33,371 nt of DNA. Origin: Anaerolineae bacterium. GTDB taxonomy: Bacteria; Chloroflexota; Anaerolineae; 4572-78; NAK82. The notes beneath the pieces are model-generated. The model did not search any database. It had not been told where the DNA came from and was given only the letters and a program-made list of their open reading frames with translations. The stretch covers positions 1 through 33,371 of the forward strand of contig JANXAX010000002.1 in assembly GCA_025062175.1 (NCBI GenBank). Reading direction: 5' to 3'. Position numbers and translations under genes: made by a program. Positions 23,604 through 31,010 of the stretch are shown piece after piece (position 1 is the stretch's first letter; every line of letters starts with the position of its first letter).

Positions 23604-24332
23604 CTACACCCGGAGCGCGGATTTCAGCCGCTGGGCATCTTCGAGAGTTTGACGCAGATCTGCCATGAAGCGTGCCCCGTGCGCCCCGTCCACCAGACGA
23701 TGATCACACGCGAGTGTGGCAATCATCGTCGGAGCGACAATGAGCTGATCATCGCGCACAACCGGGCGCTTCGCCACCCGTCCCACCGCTAGAATCGCCG
23801 CGTCGGGTGGACTGATCACAGCTTGAAAGGCATCGATGTCCAGCATCCCCATGTTAGAAAGAGTAAACGTGCGGCCGGTCAAGTCACCGGCTTGCAGGCG
23901 GCGTGCCCGTGCACCCGCCTCCAACTCGATGGCGCGATGGGCCAGCTCCAGCAGAGACATGCGCTCTGCATGATGGAGCACCGGGATGATCATCCCGTCT
24001 TCCAAGCCGACGACAAAACCGAGGTGTACGGAGGCGTACTCCTCAATCTCCTCCTCGATCAAGCGGGCGTTAAGCCGCGGGTGTTGCAACAACAAAGACG
24101 CCACGACTTTGAGGAGCAGGTGAGTGAGCGTCAGGCGCGGCTGGGGATGCATAGCTAGCAGCTCCTCCATCAACGTCTGAGCGGCGTGCATCTCGATCTC
24201 TTGGGTGAGGTAAAAATGGGGGATATCGCGCTTGCTGCGCACGACGCGCTCAATGATGGCACGACGCATCGCCGTGAGCGGCACGCGCCGCGCCACCACC
24301 GGTTGCGGAACGGATGTTTGTGCTGTGTTCAT
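23604..24332 (-). CDS. 2-oxo acid dehydrogenase E2 acyltransferase, catalytic domain only
   Basis: This 242-residue protein is just the catalytic core of a dihydrolipoamide acyltransferase. The active-site signature is ACDHRLVDGAHGARF, with catalytic His211 and Asp215. TFTLSNMGMLDIDAFQAVI followed by PPDAAILAVGR is the usual core of the trimer-forming domain, preceded by RRVPLTAMRRAIIERVVRSK. Normal E2 proteins are 400 residues or more, with lipoyl domain(s), a peripheral-subunit-binding domain and this core. Here neither the lipoyl nor the binding domain is present; the lipoyl domain is encoded just upstream in another frame. GGAAAGGA precedes ATG 24332, which supports a real separate gene. 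The core should move an acyl group from lipoamide to CoA. Confidence 0.92.
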   Translation of the reverse strand: MNTAQTSVPQPVVARRVPLTAMRRAIIERVVRSKRDIPHFYLTQEIEMHAAQTLMEELLAMHPQPRLTLTHLLLKVVASLLLQHPRLNARLIEEEIEEYASVHLGFVVGLEDGMIIPVLHHAERMSLLELAHRAIELEAGARARRLQAGDLTGRTFTLSNMGMLDIDAFQAVISPPDAAILAVGRVAKRPVVRDDQLIVAPTMIATLACDHRLVDGAHGARFMADLRQTLEDAQRLKSALRV

Positions 24333-24385
24333 CGGTCCTTTCCAGGCAGGTGGACGATCCTTCGGATCTCCCCCGGGCCTCTGAC

Positions 24386-24643
24386 CTATTCCGGCAGCGG
24401 CTCGTCGGGGTCGGCGATATAGGCCAAAACGTCACCCACCTTGGCGGTTTCGCCAGCTGGCACTTTGATGCGGCGCAAGATCCCGCTGCCGAGTGCCTCG
24501 ACCTGCAAAACCGCTTTGTCGGTTTCCACTTCAAAAAGCATCTCGCCGCGTTCGACGCGGTCGCCTTCCTGTTTCAACCATTGGAGTATCTTGTACGAAT
24601 CAGCTGTTTCAGTGAGAGGAGGCATCACTACAGAGGTGATCAT
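24386..24643 (-). CDS. Free-standing lipoyl-domain protein (split E2)
   Basis: An 85-residue single lipoyl domain. The lipoylation site is ETDKAVLQVEA (Lys43) and the barrel is complete (MPPLTETADSYKILQWLKQE at the start, VPAGETAKVGDVLAYI at the end). It ends with a short acidic tail and no linker or subunit-binding domain. It should carry the acyl group between the E1 encoded upstream and the E2 core encoded downstream. ATG 24643 is preceded by GAGGAAAGG. The gap to the E2 gene is 53 bases and the frames differ. GcvH is an unlikely alternative because the context is E1 and E2, and GcvH is longer. Confidence 0.92.
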   Translation of the reverse strand: MITSVVMPPLTETADSYKILQWLKQEGDRVERGEMLFEVETDKAVLQVEALGSGILRRIKVPAGETAKVGDVLAYIADPDEPLPE

Positions 24644-24700
24644 GGTCGCCTTTCCTCGCTTTTGTGCTCAAATTGGTTGCCGGGAAAAAACCATCCGCCA

Positions 24701-25708
24701 CTATGCCGAAGTGGACCGGACGGCCACCTCGGCGCCTATCATTTCTTTGACCACCTGGACCACTTGCGTCACGCCCGGAACGACCTGTTTCTCCAGTTGT
24801 GAATGTGCTGGCAGAGGCACGTGCAACCCGCCCAAGCGGCGCACCGGTGCTGCCAGGATGTCGAACAGCCTCTCTTGCAGGCTGGCCGCGATCTCTGCCC
24901 CGAACCCGCCGAACACACTCGCTTCGTGGATCACCACCGCCCGACGCGTCTTAGTCACGGAAGCGATCAGAGTATCCATATCCAGGGGCGCCAAAGTGCG
25001 CACATCCACCACCTCGGCGCTGATGCCAATCTGGCTGAGCTCCTGCGCTGCAGCCAGTGCGGTATGCACCATGTTGGAATAAGCGATCAGCGTGACATTG
25101 TTACCAGGTCGTTTGACGTCTGCCACGCCAATTGGAACCGTGTATTCGTCTTCAGGCACCTCTCCTTCTAAGGCGTACAGGCCTTTGTGCTCGATGAACA
25201 TCACCGGGTTGTCGTCGCGGATAGCGCTTTTGAGCAATCCCTTGGCATCATAAGGCGTGGCCGGCATCACCACTTTGAGGCCAGGCACGTGGGCAAACCA
25301 GGCTTCCAGGCTTTGGGAGTGTTGCGGCCCGGCGCCACGGCCGGTGCCCTGTTGGGTGCGGATGACCAGCGGCGCCTTCAGCTGGCCACCGAACATACCG
25401 TGGAGCTTGGCAGCCTGGTTGACGATCTGGTCCATAGCCAATGTGGCAAAGTCGATGTACATGATCTCGGCCACCGGACGCCCCCCCACGACGGCGGCGC
25501 CCAGTGCCGCACCGACGATGATCGCCTCGGACATCGGCGCATCGATGATGCGCTTCGGGCCAAACTCTTGCAGTAGACCTTGCGTGACTGCATAAGCGCC
25601 ACCATAACGCCCCACGTCCTCGCCGATCACGAACACGCGTGGGTCGCGTTGCATTTCTTCGCGCAATGCTTCTCGAAGTGCCTCGCGGTAACGAATCCTG
25701 CGCATCAT
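24701..25708 (-). CDS. Thiamine-dependent dehydrogenase E1 beta subunit (acetoin/pyruvate dehydrogenase type)
   Basis: A 335-residue E1 beta subunit. It begins with the family pattern RYREALREALREEMQRDPRV and VIGEDVGRYGGAYAVTQGL. The segment IIDAPMSEAIIVGAALGAA contains the glutamate that activates the thiamine cofactor. Further features are QHSQSLEAWFAHVPGLKVVM, EVVDVRTLAPLD and the C-terminal transketolase domain ending near PAHSQLEKQVVP. It forms the alpha2beta2 E1 with the neighbouring subunit and decarboxylates a 2-oxo acid or cleaves an acyloin, passing the acyl group to lipoamide. GEDVGRYGGAYAVT resembles both AcoB and PdhB, so sequence alone does not choose between them. Starts at ATG 25708 and 25705 are both possible behind GGGGAG. 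Confidence 0.93.
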   Translation of the reverse strand: MMRRIRYREALREALREEMQRDPRVFVIGEDVGRYGGAYAVTQGLLQEFGPKRIIDAPMSEAIIVGAALGAAVVGGRPVAEIMYIDFATLAMDQIVNQAAKLHGMFGGQLKAPLVIRTQQGTGRGAGPQHSQSLEAWFAHVPGLKVVMPATPYDAKGLLKSAIRDDNPVMFIEHKGLYALEGEVPEDEYTVPIGVADVKRPGNNVTLIAYSNMVHTALAAAQELSQIGISAEVVDVRTLAPLDMDTLIASVTKTRRAVVIHEASVFGGFGAEIAASLQERLFDILAAPVRRLGGLHVPLPAHSQLEKQVVPGVTQVVQVVKEMIGAEVAVRSTSA

Positions 25709-25735
25709 GCTCTCCCCTTGCTTGACATAATCTCT

Positions 25736-26695
25736 TTACGCAAACACGTCTTCCAAGACGCTGTCCAAAGTGGCCGGCGGGCTCTCCTCGGCGAAGCGCA
25801 CCGCGTCGGCGATAACCTCTGCCACCTTTGCTTCGAGTGCATCCACGTCGGCCTGTGTCATAATCCCCTCCCGAAACAGGTGCTCCTGATAAAGGCGGAT
25901 TGGGTCGCGGGCGCGTTGTCTCGCCTCCTCTTCTTTGTCTCGGTACGGGCTTGGGTCACCGCGCGAGTGTCCCAGGAAGCGATAAGTTTGCGCGCCGATG
26001 AGTGTCGGACCTTCGCCCCGCCGAGCGCGCTCGATAGCCTGCAAAGCCACCTGGCGCACAGCTAGCACATCCTGACCATCCACTTCGATGCCGGGCATGC
26101 CATAGGCCTCGCCCTTGCGCGCGAACGAGTGTTCCGCCGTGGCATGCGTCCACGGCAGTGACATGGCATACTGGTTATTCTCACACACGAAAACGATCGG
26201 CAAGCGCCACAACGCAGCCATGTTGGCCGCTTCGTGGAAGATGCCCTCCGTCATCGCACCTTCTCCGAAGAAGGCGACAGTGACCCGGCCGTCGTTTTGC
26301 AGGCTCGACCATAACGCCGCACCCGTAGCGATGCCGATATGTCCGCCGACGATTCCGTTCGAGCCGAGATGGCCGAGCTGGACATCGACCAAGTGCATCG
26401 AGCCGCCACGGCCTTTGCAGTAACCTGTCTCTCGTCCCAACAGCTCGGCAATGATGCGGCGCAAATCGCCACCTCGGGCGATGATATGGCCATGCCCGCG
26501 GTGGGTGCTGGTGAGGTAGTCCTGCGGCTGCATTGCCGAGCAGACGCCGGTGGCCACCGCTTCCTGACCGATGCTCACGTGGCACATGCTGCTGGCCAGC
26601 TTTCCCTGGAGCAACAGCTCGAGTATCTTTTCTTCCGTGCGCCGGATCAGCACCATTGTGTAATACAAGTTGACCAACGTATCCCGATCTTCCAT
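25736..26695 (-). CDS. Thiamine-dependent dehydrogenase E1 alpha subunit (acetoin dehydrogenase AcoA-like)
   Basis: A 319-residue E1 alpha subunit. The thiamine diphosphate motif runs from GEG (144-146, a variant of GDG) to NN (173-174) with the usual spacing. STHRGHGH (63-70), GYCKGRGGSMH, GSNGIVGGHIGIATGAAL and FLGHSRGDPSPYR are characteristic of AcoA and related short E1 alpha proteins. The enzyme binds thiamine diphosphate with the beta subunit and either decarboxylates a 2-oxo acid or cleaves an acyloin. ATG 26695 follows AAGAGGA. It lies 23 bases after the sugar kinase gene and 27 bases before E1 beta. No E3 (lipoamide dehydrogenase) lies in the window, so a shared E3 is needed. Confidence 0.93.
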   Translation of the reverse strand: MEDRDTLVNLYYTMVLIRRTEEKILELLLQGKLASSMCHVSIGQEAVATGVCSAMQPQDYLTSTHRGHGHIIARGGDLRRIIAELLGRETGYCKGRGGSMHLVDVQLGHLGSNGIVGGHIGIATGAALWSSLQNDGRVTVAFFGEGAMTEGIFHEAANMAALWRLPIVFVCENNQYAMSLPWTHATAEHSFARKGEAYGMPGIEVDGQDVLAVRQVALQAIERARRGEGPTLIGAQTYRFLGHSRGDPSPYRDKEEEARQRARDPIRLYQEHLFREGIMTQADVDALEAKVAEVIADAVRFAEESPPATLDSVLEDVFA

Positions 26696-26718
26696 AAGCC
26701 AGTCCTCTTCATTACTTG

Positions 26719-28278
26719 TTACCGATGAGCCTGCCGTGCGATGTGGCGAGTCATTTCGTGCATCAGATCGCGCATCTGAGGATAGGTGTTGATGTATTTA
26801 TCCACGAAGAACTGGTAGGCTTCGTGAGTAGCCGGATTCGGTATAATGCGCTCGGTCACGCGCACCATTGCCTTGGCGGCGGCTGCCAGGTTGGGATATG
26901 CGCCGCAGCCCACCGCTGCGCAGATGGCGGCGCCCAGCACCGCTGCGGACGCTCCCGCTTCGGTCAGGGAGATCGGCACGTTGCTCACATCGGCGTGGAT
27001 CTGCATCCACAGCTTGCTCTTGGTCGGTCCTCCCGACGCTACCAGCTCATGGGCGGTGTAGCCATATTGGCGCATCGTGCGCAAGATGTGCTCGGTGCCA
27101 TAGGCAATGCCCTCCATAATGGCGCGGAACACGTGCGCAGGGGTGTGGGACAGGGTGAATCCCCAGATCATCCCGCGTGCCTCCGGGTCGACATAGGGGG
27201 TGCGATTGCCCTGCCAATAATCCAGCACGATCAACCCATCCGAGCCAGGGGGCAATTGGGCGGCTTCCTCAGTGAGCAAGTCGTAGGCGCTGATGCCCAA
27301 GGCCTGCGCTTTTTGCACATAGCTGCCGGCGAAATTGTCGCGGAACCAGCGCACCACCGAGCCGGTTGAAATCTGGCCACCCTCTACCGTGTATTGGCCA
27401 GGGATCAGACAATCTGTGTAAGCACCAAAGATGCCCTTGCCATGAAATTGATGGGCGGATTGCCCCAAGAGCAGGTGCGAGGAACCCACGATAAAGGCCA
27501 TCTTACCCGGCTCGACCACGTCCAAACCGAGCATCGCGATATAGGCGTCGGCGCCACCTTGCGCCACCGGAATGCCAGGCTTGAGTCCGAGTGCGTCGGC
27601 CGCTTCGGGTCGCAAAGTGCCCACCACCTCGCCGAGATTGAGGATGCGCTGCGGGAATTTGGCCAGCAAATCCCCCAGTCCGATACCTTCGTAGAAATCC
27701 GTTGGGAAGCCCCCTGTGTTGCGATCATAATACCAGCGGATGCTGGTGTTGTTGATGCTGCCCACCCATTCGCCGGTCAAGCGGTGCATGCACCAATCCA
27801 CATACTCGCCCACGTAGCGCGCTTGTGCCCAAACCTCGGGTTGATTTTCCTTGACCCAGAGCGCCTTACATGGCATCCATTCCGCTGACACGTTGCCATA
27901 GCCGTTGTATTTGAGAGCCGCGTACCCGCTGGCGGCGATGCGGCGCGCCTGGTCGGCAGCGCGCACGTCCATCCAGATGATGGCCGGACGCAACGGCTGG
28001 AAACGTTCATCCATGAAGACCACAGTGCAGCTGGTGAAATCACCGCTGAGACCCGTGATCGCATGCGGATGCAATCCTGACTTCTCAAGCGCCTTTCGCA
28101 CAGCGCTGACGATCGCCGTCCACCACTCTTCGGGGTTCTGTTCTGCCCATCCTGGGTGTGGGTGATAGACCGGATAGGGCACTGCCTCCGAAGCGACCAT
28201 CTTCCCCTGGGGATCAAAGATGGCGGCACGCACGCTCTCCGTGCCGCAGTCGATGCCGAGAAAGTGCTGATCTGCCAC
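26719..28278 (-). CDS. FGGY-family pentulose kinase (ribulokinase-like)
   Basis: A 519-residue two-domain sugar kinase. The N-terminal loop GIDCGTESVRAAIFDPQG and GDFTSCTVVFMD, with AIIWMDVRAADQA, resemble the ribulokinase branch of FGGY kinases more than xylulokinase. GGADAYIAMLGLDVVEPGKM supplies the catalytic aspartate and VGSSHLLLG replaces the usual GTST-type segment. The ATP-site region is ELVASGGPTKSKLWMQIHAD then ASAAVLGAAICAAVG. It should phosphorylate the imported sugar or polyol, giving the phosphorylated effector sensed by the SorC regulator. Translation starts at GTG 28278, five bases after AAGGAGG. It differs clearly from the other FGGY kinase at 10015-11526. The substrate is not determined; pentuloses, 1-deoxyketoses or erythritol-like polyols are possible. 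Confidence 0.9.
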   Translation of the reverse strand: MADQHFLGIDCGTESVRAAIFDPQGKMVASEAVPYPVYHPHPGWAEQNPEEWWTAIVSAVRKALEKSGLHPHAITGLSGDFTSCTVVFMDERFQPLRPAIIWMDVRAADQARRIAASGYAALKYNGYGNVSAEWMPCKALWVKENQPEVWAQARYVGEYVDWCMHRLTGEWVGSINNTSIRWYYDRNTGGFPTDFYEGIGLGDLLAKFPQRILNLGEVVGTLRPEAADALGLKPGIPVAQGGADAYIAMLGLDVVEPGKMAFIVGSSHLLLGQSAHQFHGKGIFGAYTDCLIPGQYTVEGGQISTGSVVRWFRDNFAGSYVQKAQALGISAYDLLTEEAAQLPPGSDGLIVLDYWQGNRTPYVDPEARGMIWGFTLSHTPAHVFRAIMEGIAYGTEHILRTMRQYGYTAHELVASGGPTKSKLWMQIHADVSNVPISLTEAGASAAVLGAAICAAVGCGAYPNLAAAAKAMVRVTERIIPNPATHEAYQFFVDKYINTYPQMRDLMHEMTRHIARQAHR

Positions 28279-28329
28279 GTGATCCTCCTTGGCTGGTAGA
28301 ATCTGAAAATTCTTCGGAAGCGCACGCGC

Positions 28330-29322
28330 TTAGAAGAAACGGATTTCCTCGCGCCGCACGGCGAGCAAGACAGCAAAAATCAAAATGCCTCCGCGCACGA
28401 TATTTTGCAGATAGAAGGGTGCGCCCACCATGTTGAGGCCGTTGTTGATGATACCCAGCGTCAACACACCGACCAGGGTGCCAAGGATGTTAGCCTGGCC
28501 GCGCTTGATGGTGGTCATGCCCAAGAACACCGCCGCCAGCGCGTCCATTGTGTACGGATCAGCCCCTTGCGGTTGCGCCGAGCCGAGGTAAGAAGTGAGC
28601 ATCACACCGGCCAGGGCGGCGAAGAACCCACTGCACACCAGACCCAAGAAGCGGTAGCGCTCGGTATTGATCCCGCTGAGCTTGGCTGCTTTGGGATTGG
28701 CACCGGTGGCGATCACGTAACGCCCGGCGCGCGTCTTGTTGAGAAAGAGATATTGAACCAGCAACACCGCCAGGGCGAGGATGACAGCGAAGGGCACCCC
28801 ACCCACGAATCCCTGGCCGATGAATTTGAAGGTGGCTGGCATTTGTCCATAGATGGAGTCGCCCCCCGCATAGGCGAAGTTGACTCCCAAGGCAATGGAT
28901 GAGCCGCCGATGGTGGCGATCAACGAAGGCACACGAAACACGGTGACGATAAAGCCAAACAACGTTCCGAAGGCGGCTCCGGAGAGCAACGCGACCATGA
29001 GTGCCACTTCGAAGGTCTGTTCCTGGCGCACCATCAAGCCGGCCACCAGAATGCCGGCTAAGCTGGCAACCGTCCCAACCGAGAGGTCGAATTCACCCGC
29101 GGCGACACAGATGGTCAGACCACCTGCCACGACAGCCAACGTGGAAACTTGGCGTAGAATGTTGAGCAGATTGCGCCCACTGACAAACCGACCTTCTAGA
29201 ACCCAGAAAGCCACAAAGACGATCACCAGGGCTAAGACCGTGCCGTAGCGTGCGATGAAATCCTCCCAATCGATCGCAGGTAATCTCAGCTTTCCCACTG
29301 TCGGGGCTTGCTCCACCTTCAT
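28330..29322 (-). CDS. Sugar ABC transporter permease (RbsC/XylH family)
   Basis: A 330-residue inner-membrane permease of the CUT2 family. About nine hydrophobic segments run from VLALVIVFVAFWVLEGRFVS to the C-terminal ILIFAVLLAVRREEIRFF. The family motif LTICVAAGEFDLSVGTVASL lies at the periplasmic side of an early helix, and AKLSGINTERYRFLGLV is the cytoplasmic coupling loop. CUT2 transporters use two copies of one permease, which agrees with a single gene here. I chose ATG 29322 because AGGAGG lies about ten bases upstream; the longer frame begins with TTG at 29349 without a ribosome-binding site. It lies 36 bases after the ATPase gene. Confidence 0.94.
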   Translation of the reverse strand: MKVEQAPTVGKLRLPAIDWEDFIARYGTVLALVIVFVAFWVLEGRFVSGRNLLNILRQVSTLAVVAGGLTICVAAGEFDLSVGTVASLAGILVAGLMVRQEQTFEVALMVALLSGAAFGTLFGFIVTVFRVPSLIATIGGSSIALGVNFAYAGGDSIYGQMPATFKFIGQGFVGGVPFAVILALAVLLVQYLFLNKTRAGRYVIATGANPKAAKLSGINTERYRFLGLVCSGFFAALAGVMLTSYLGSAQPQGADPYTMDALAAVFLGMTTIKRGQANILGTLVGVLTLGIINNGLNMVGAPFYLQNIVRGGILIFAVLLAVRREEIRFF

Positions 29323-29358
29323 CCCAATTTTTCCTCCTGCTACCTCCAAAAATTAAGA

Positions 29359-30882
29359 TCAAAGACGAGGCTCGGCGATGGCTGCTTCGGCGGCACCCAA
29401 CATATGTTGCAGGACGGTCTCCTGGGTAAAGTCTGGACGTCTGCCTGAGCAGACCACCCGGCCGGCGCGCATAATATAAATGCGATCGGCCAACACCATC
29501 AACTCTTCCAGGTCGGATGTCGCGACGACAACGCCAGCGCCCTGGGCGGCGAGACCACGGATGATATTCCACATCTCAGCACGCGCGCCTACGTCGATCC
29601 CTTCGGTCGGTTCATCGAGCAGGAAGACCTTGCCTTGCACGTCTTCGCTGACCGCCAGCCACTTGCCGAACACGACCTTCTGCTTGTTTCCACCGCTCAA
29701 GTTGCCCACGTTGGTGCGCAGGCTGGGGGTGACGATACCCAGCCGCTTGACCACGTTGCTGGCGGCGCGGCGCAGGCCTGATTCGGACACGATCCCGCCC
29801 GGGGAGCAATCGGGCAGACAGACGACCGTGAGATTTTCCAGCACGTCCAGGCGCATCATCAGCCCCTTTTCCATGCGTTTTTCGGGCACCAGGATAAGCC
29901 CGTTACGGATGGCTTGCTCAGGTGTTCGGATGCGCTTGGGTTCACCACGGACCAGGGTGGTGCCGCTGCGAACGTCCCGATAGCCCACCAGGCTCTCCAG
30001 CAATTCGGTACGTCCGGCGCCGACGACGCCGGCCAGGCCGACCACTTCGCCGGCATAAACCTTCAGGGACACATCATAAAACCCTTCACCGGATAGATTA
30101 CGCACCTCCAACAGGACGGGTCTCCCGGTGGCATCTACATAATCCGAGGTGGTCGCGGCGATCTCGTGTCCTACGATCAACCGCGGCACGTCTTCCGGCC
30201 GGTAGGCGCTGATCGGTCCGCTGCTGACCACCTTGCCGTCGCGCAAAATGGTGATGTGGTCTGCGATTTCGAACACCTCATCTAGATGATGGGAGACGAA
30301 GATGATCCCCACACCACGTTCCTTAAAGCGGCGCAGGGTGTCGAACAGATGCTCGGTTTCCGCAGCCGAAAGAGAGGCGGTGGGTTCGTCCAGGACGATC
30401 ACCTTAGGGGAAGTGCGCAGAGCACGGGCGATGTCCACCAGTTGTTGCTTGCCGGCACCGAGTTTTTCGACATCGGCGTCGATGTCCAAATCCCCGATGC
30501 CCAGATTTTCCAGGAGTTCACGCGCGCGCTGACGCAACAATTGGCTGTTGATGATCCCCAGCTGTGACGGCTCGATGCCCAACAGAATGTTCTCAGCGAC
30601 TGTCAAATGACGGATGAGTGTGCGTTCCTGGTGGACGACCACGATACCGTATTGGGTGGCATCGCGCGCGTGGCTCAGATGCACCAGCTGACCATCCAGG
30701 AAGATAGAACCGTGATCGGGTTTTTCCGCGCCAGCGATGACCTTGACCAGGGTCGATTTACCGGCGCCGTTCATCCCCACCAAAGCGTGGATTTGGGCGC
30801 GCTCCAGGGTGAAATCCACATGGTCCAGCGCCCGCACTCCGGGATACGTCTTGACGATGTCGCGCGCTTCGAGCAATGCCAT
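29359..30882 (-). CDS. Sugar ABC transporter ATP-binding protein (RbsA/MglA family, two NBDs)
   Basis: A 507-residue double nucleotide-binding protein that energises the CUT2 importer. The first NBD has Walker A GMNGAGKST (36-44), a divergent signature LGAGKQQ, and Walker B VIVLDEPTASLS. The second has a Walker A without lysine (GVVGAGRTE), a canonical signature LSGGNKQKV, and Walker B VFLLDEPTEGID. This asymmetry is normal for RbsA/MglA proteins and indicates one hydrolytic and one structural site. ATG 30882 has only a distant GGGAG, suggesting lower translation than the binding protein. It follows the binding-protein gene by 128 bases, which contain a strong hairpin. Confidence 0.95.
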   Translation of the reverse strand: MALLEARDIVKTYPGVRALDHVDFTLERAQIHALVGMNGAGKSTLVKVIAGAEKPDHGSIFLDGQLVHLSHARDATQYGIVVVHQERTLIRHLTVAENILLGIEPSQLGIINSQLLRQRARELLENLGIGDLDIDADVEKLGAGKQQLVDIARALRTSPKVIVLDEPTASLSAAETEHLFDTLRRFKERGVGIIFVSHHLDEVFEIADHITILRDGKVVSSGPISAYRPEDVPRLIVGHEIAATTSDYVDATGRPVLLEVRNLSGEGFYDVSLKVYAGEVVGLAGVVGAGRTELLESLVGYRDVRSGTTLVRGEPKRIRTPEQAIRNGLILVPEKRMEKGLMMRLDVLENLTVVCLPDCSPGGIVSESGLRRAASNVVKRLGIVTPSLRTNVGNLSGGNKQKVVFGKWLAVSEDVQGKVFLLDEPTEGIDVGARAEMWNIIRGLAAQGAGVVVATSDLEELMVLADRIYIMRAGRVVCSGRRPDFTQETVLQHMLGAAEAAIAEPRL

Positions 30883-30921
30883 TTTGGGGTAAATCTCCCA
30901 AACGTGTTAAAGGGTATGAAA

Positions 30922-30955
30922 CGGTCGCCGCCAACGGGAAGTTGGCAGGCGACCG
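30922..30955 (-). repeat. Intercistronic hairpin between binding-protein and ATPase genes
   Basis: CGGTCGCC plus GCCAAC (30922-30935) pairs with GTTGGC and GGCGACCG (30941-30955). The stem has 14 base pairs with one bulged base and a 5-base loop. On the coding strand it is followed by only three T, so it is more likely a partial terminator or mRNA-end protector than a full stop. Confidence 0.75.
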
Positions 30956-31010
30956 CTTGCGAATCAAGGACTGGACATCTCCGCCTGGGCCGTGAAGAGT
31001 GGATGCCGGT

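Noticed and set aside
24332..24390. A frameshift breaking one E2 gene into lipoyl and catalytic parts
   Set aside because: Each part ends or starts cleanly, the second has a good GGAAAGGA site, and no linker or subunit-binding domain is left over in the 53-base gap. Resequencing would still be prudent.
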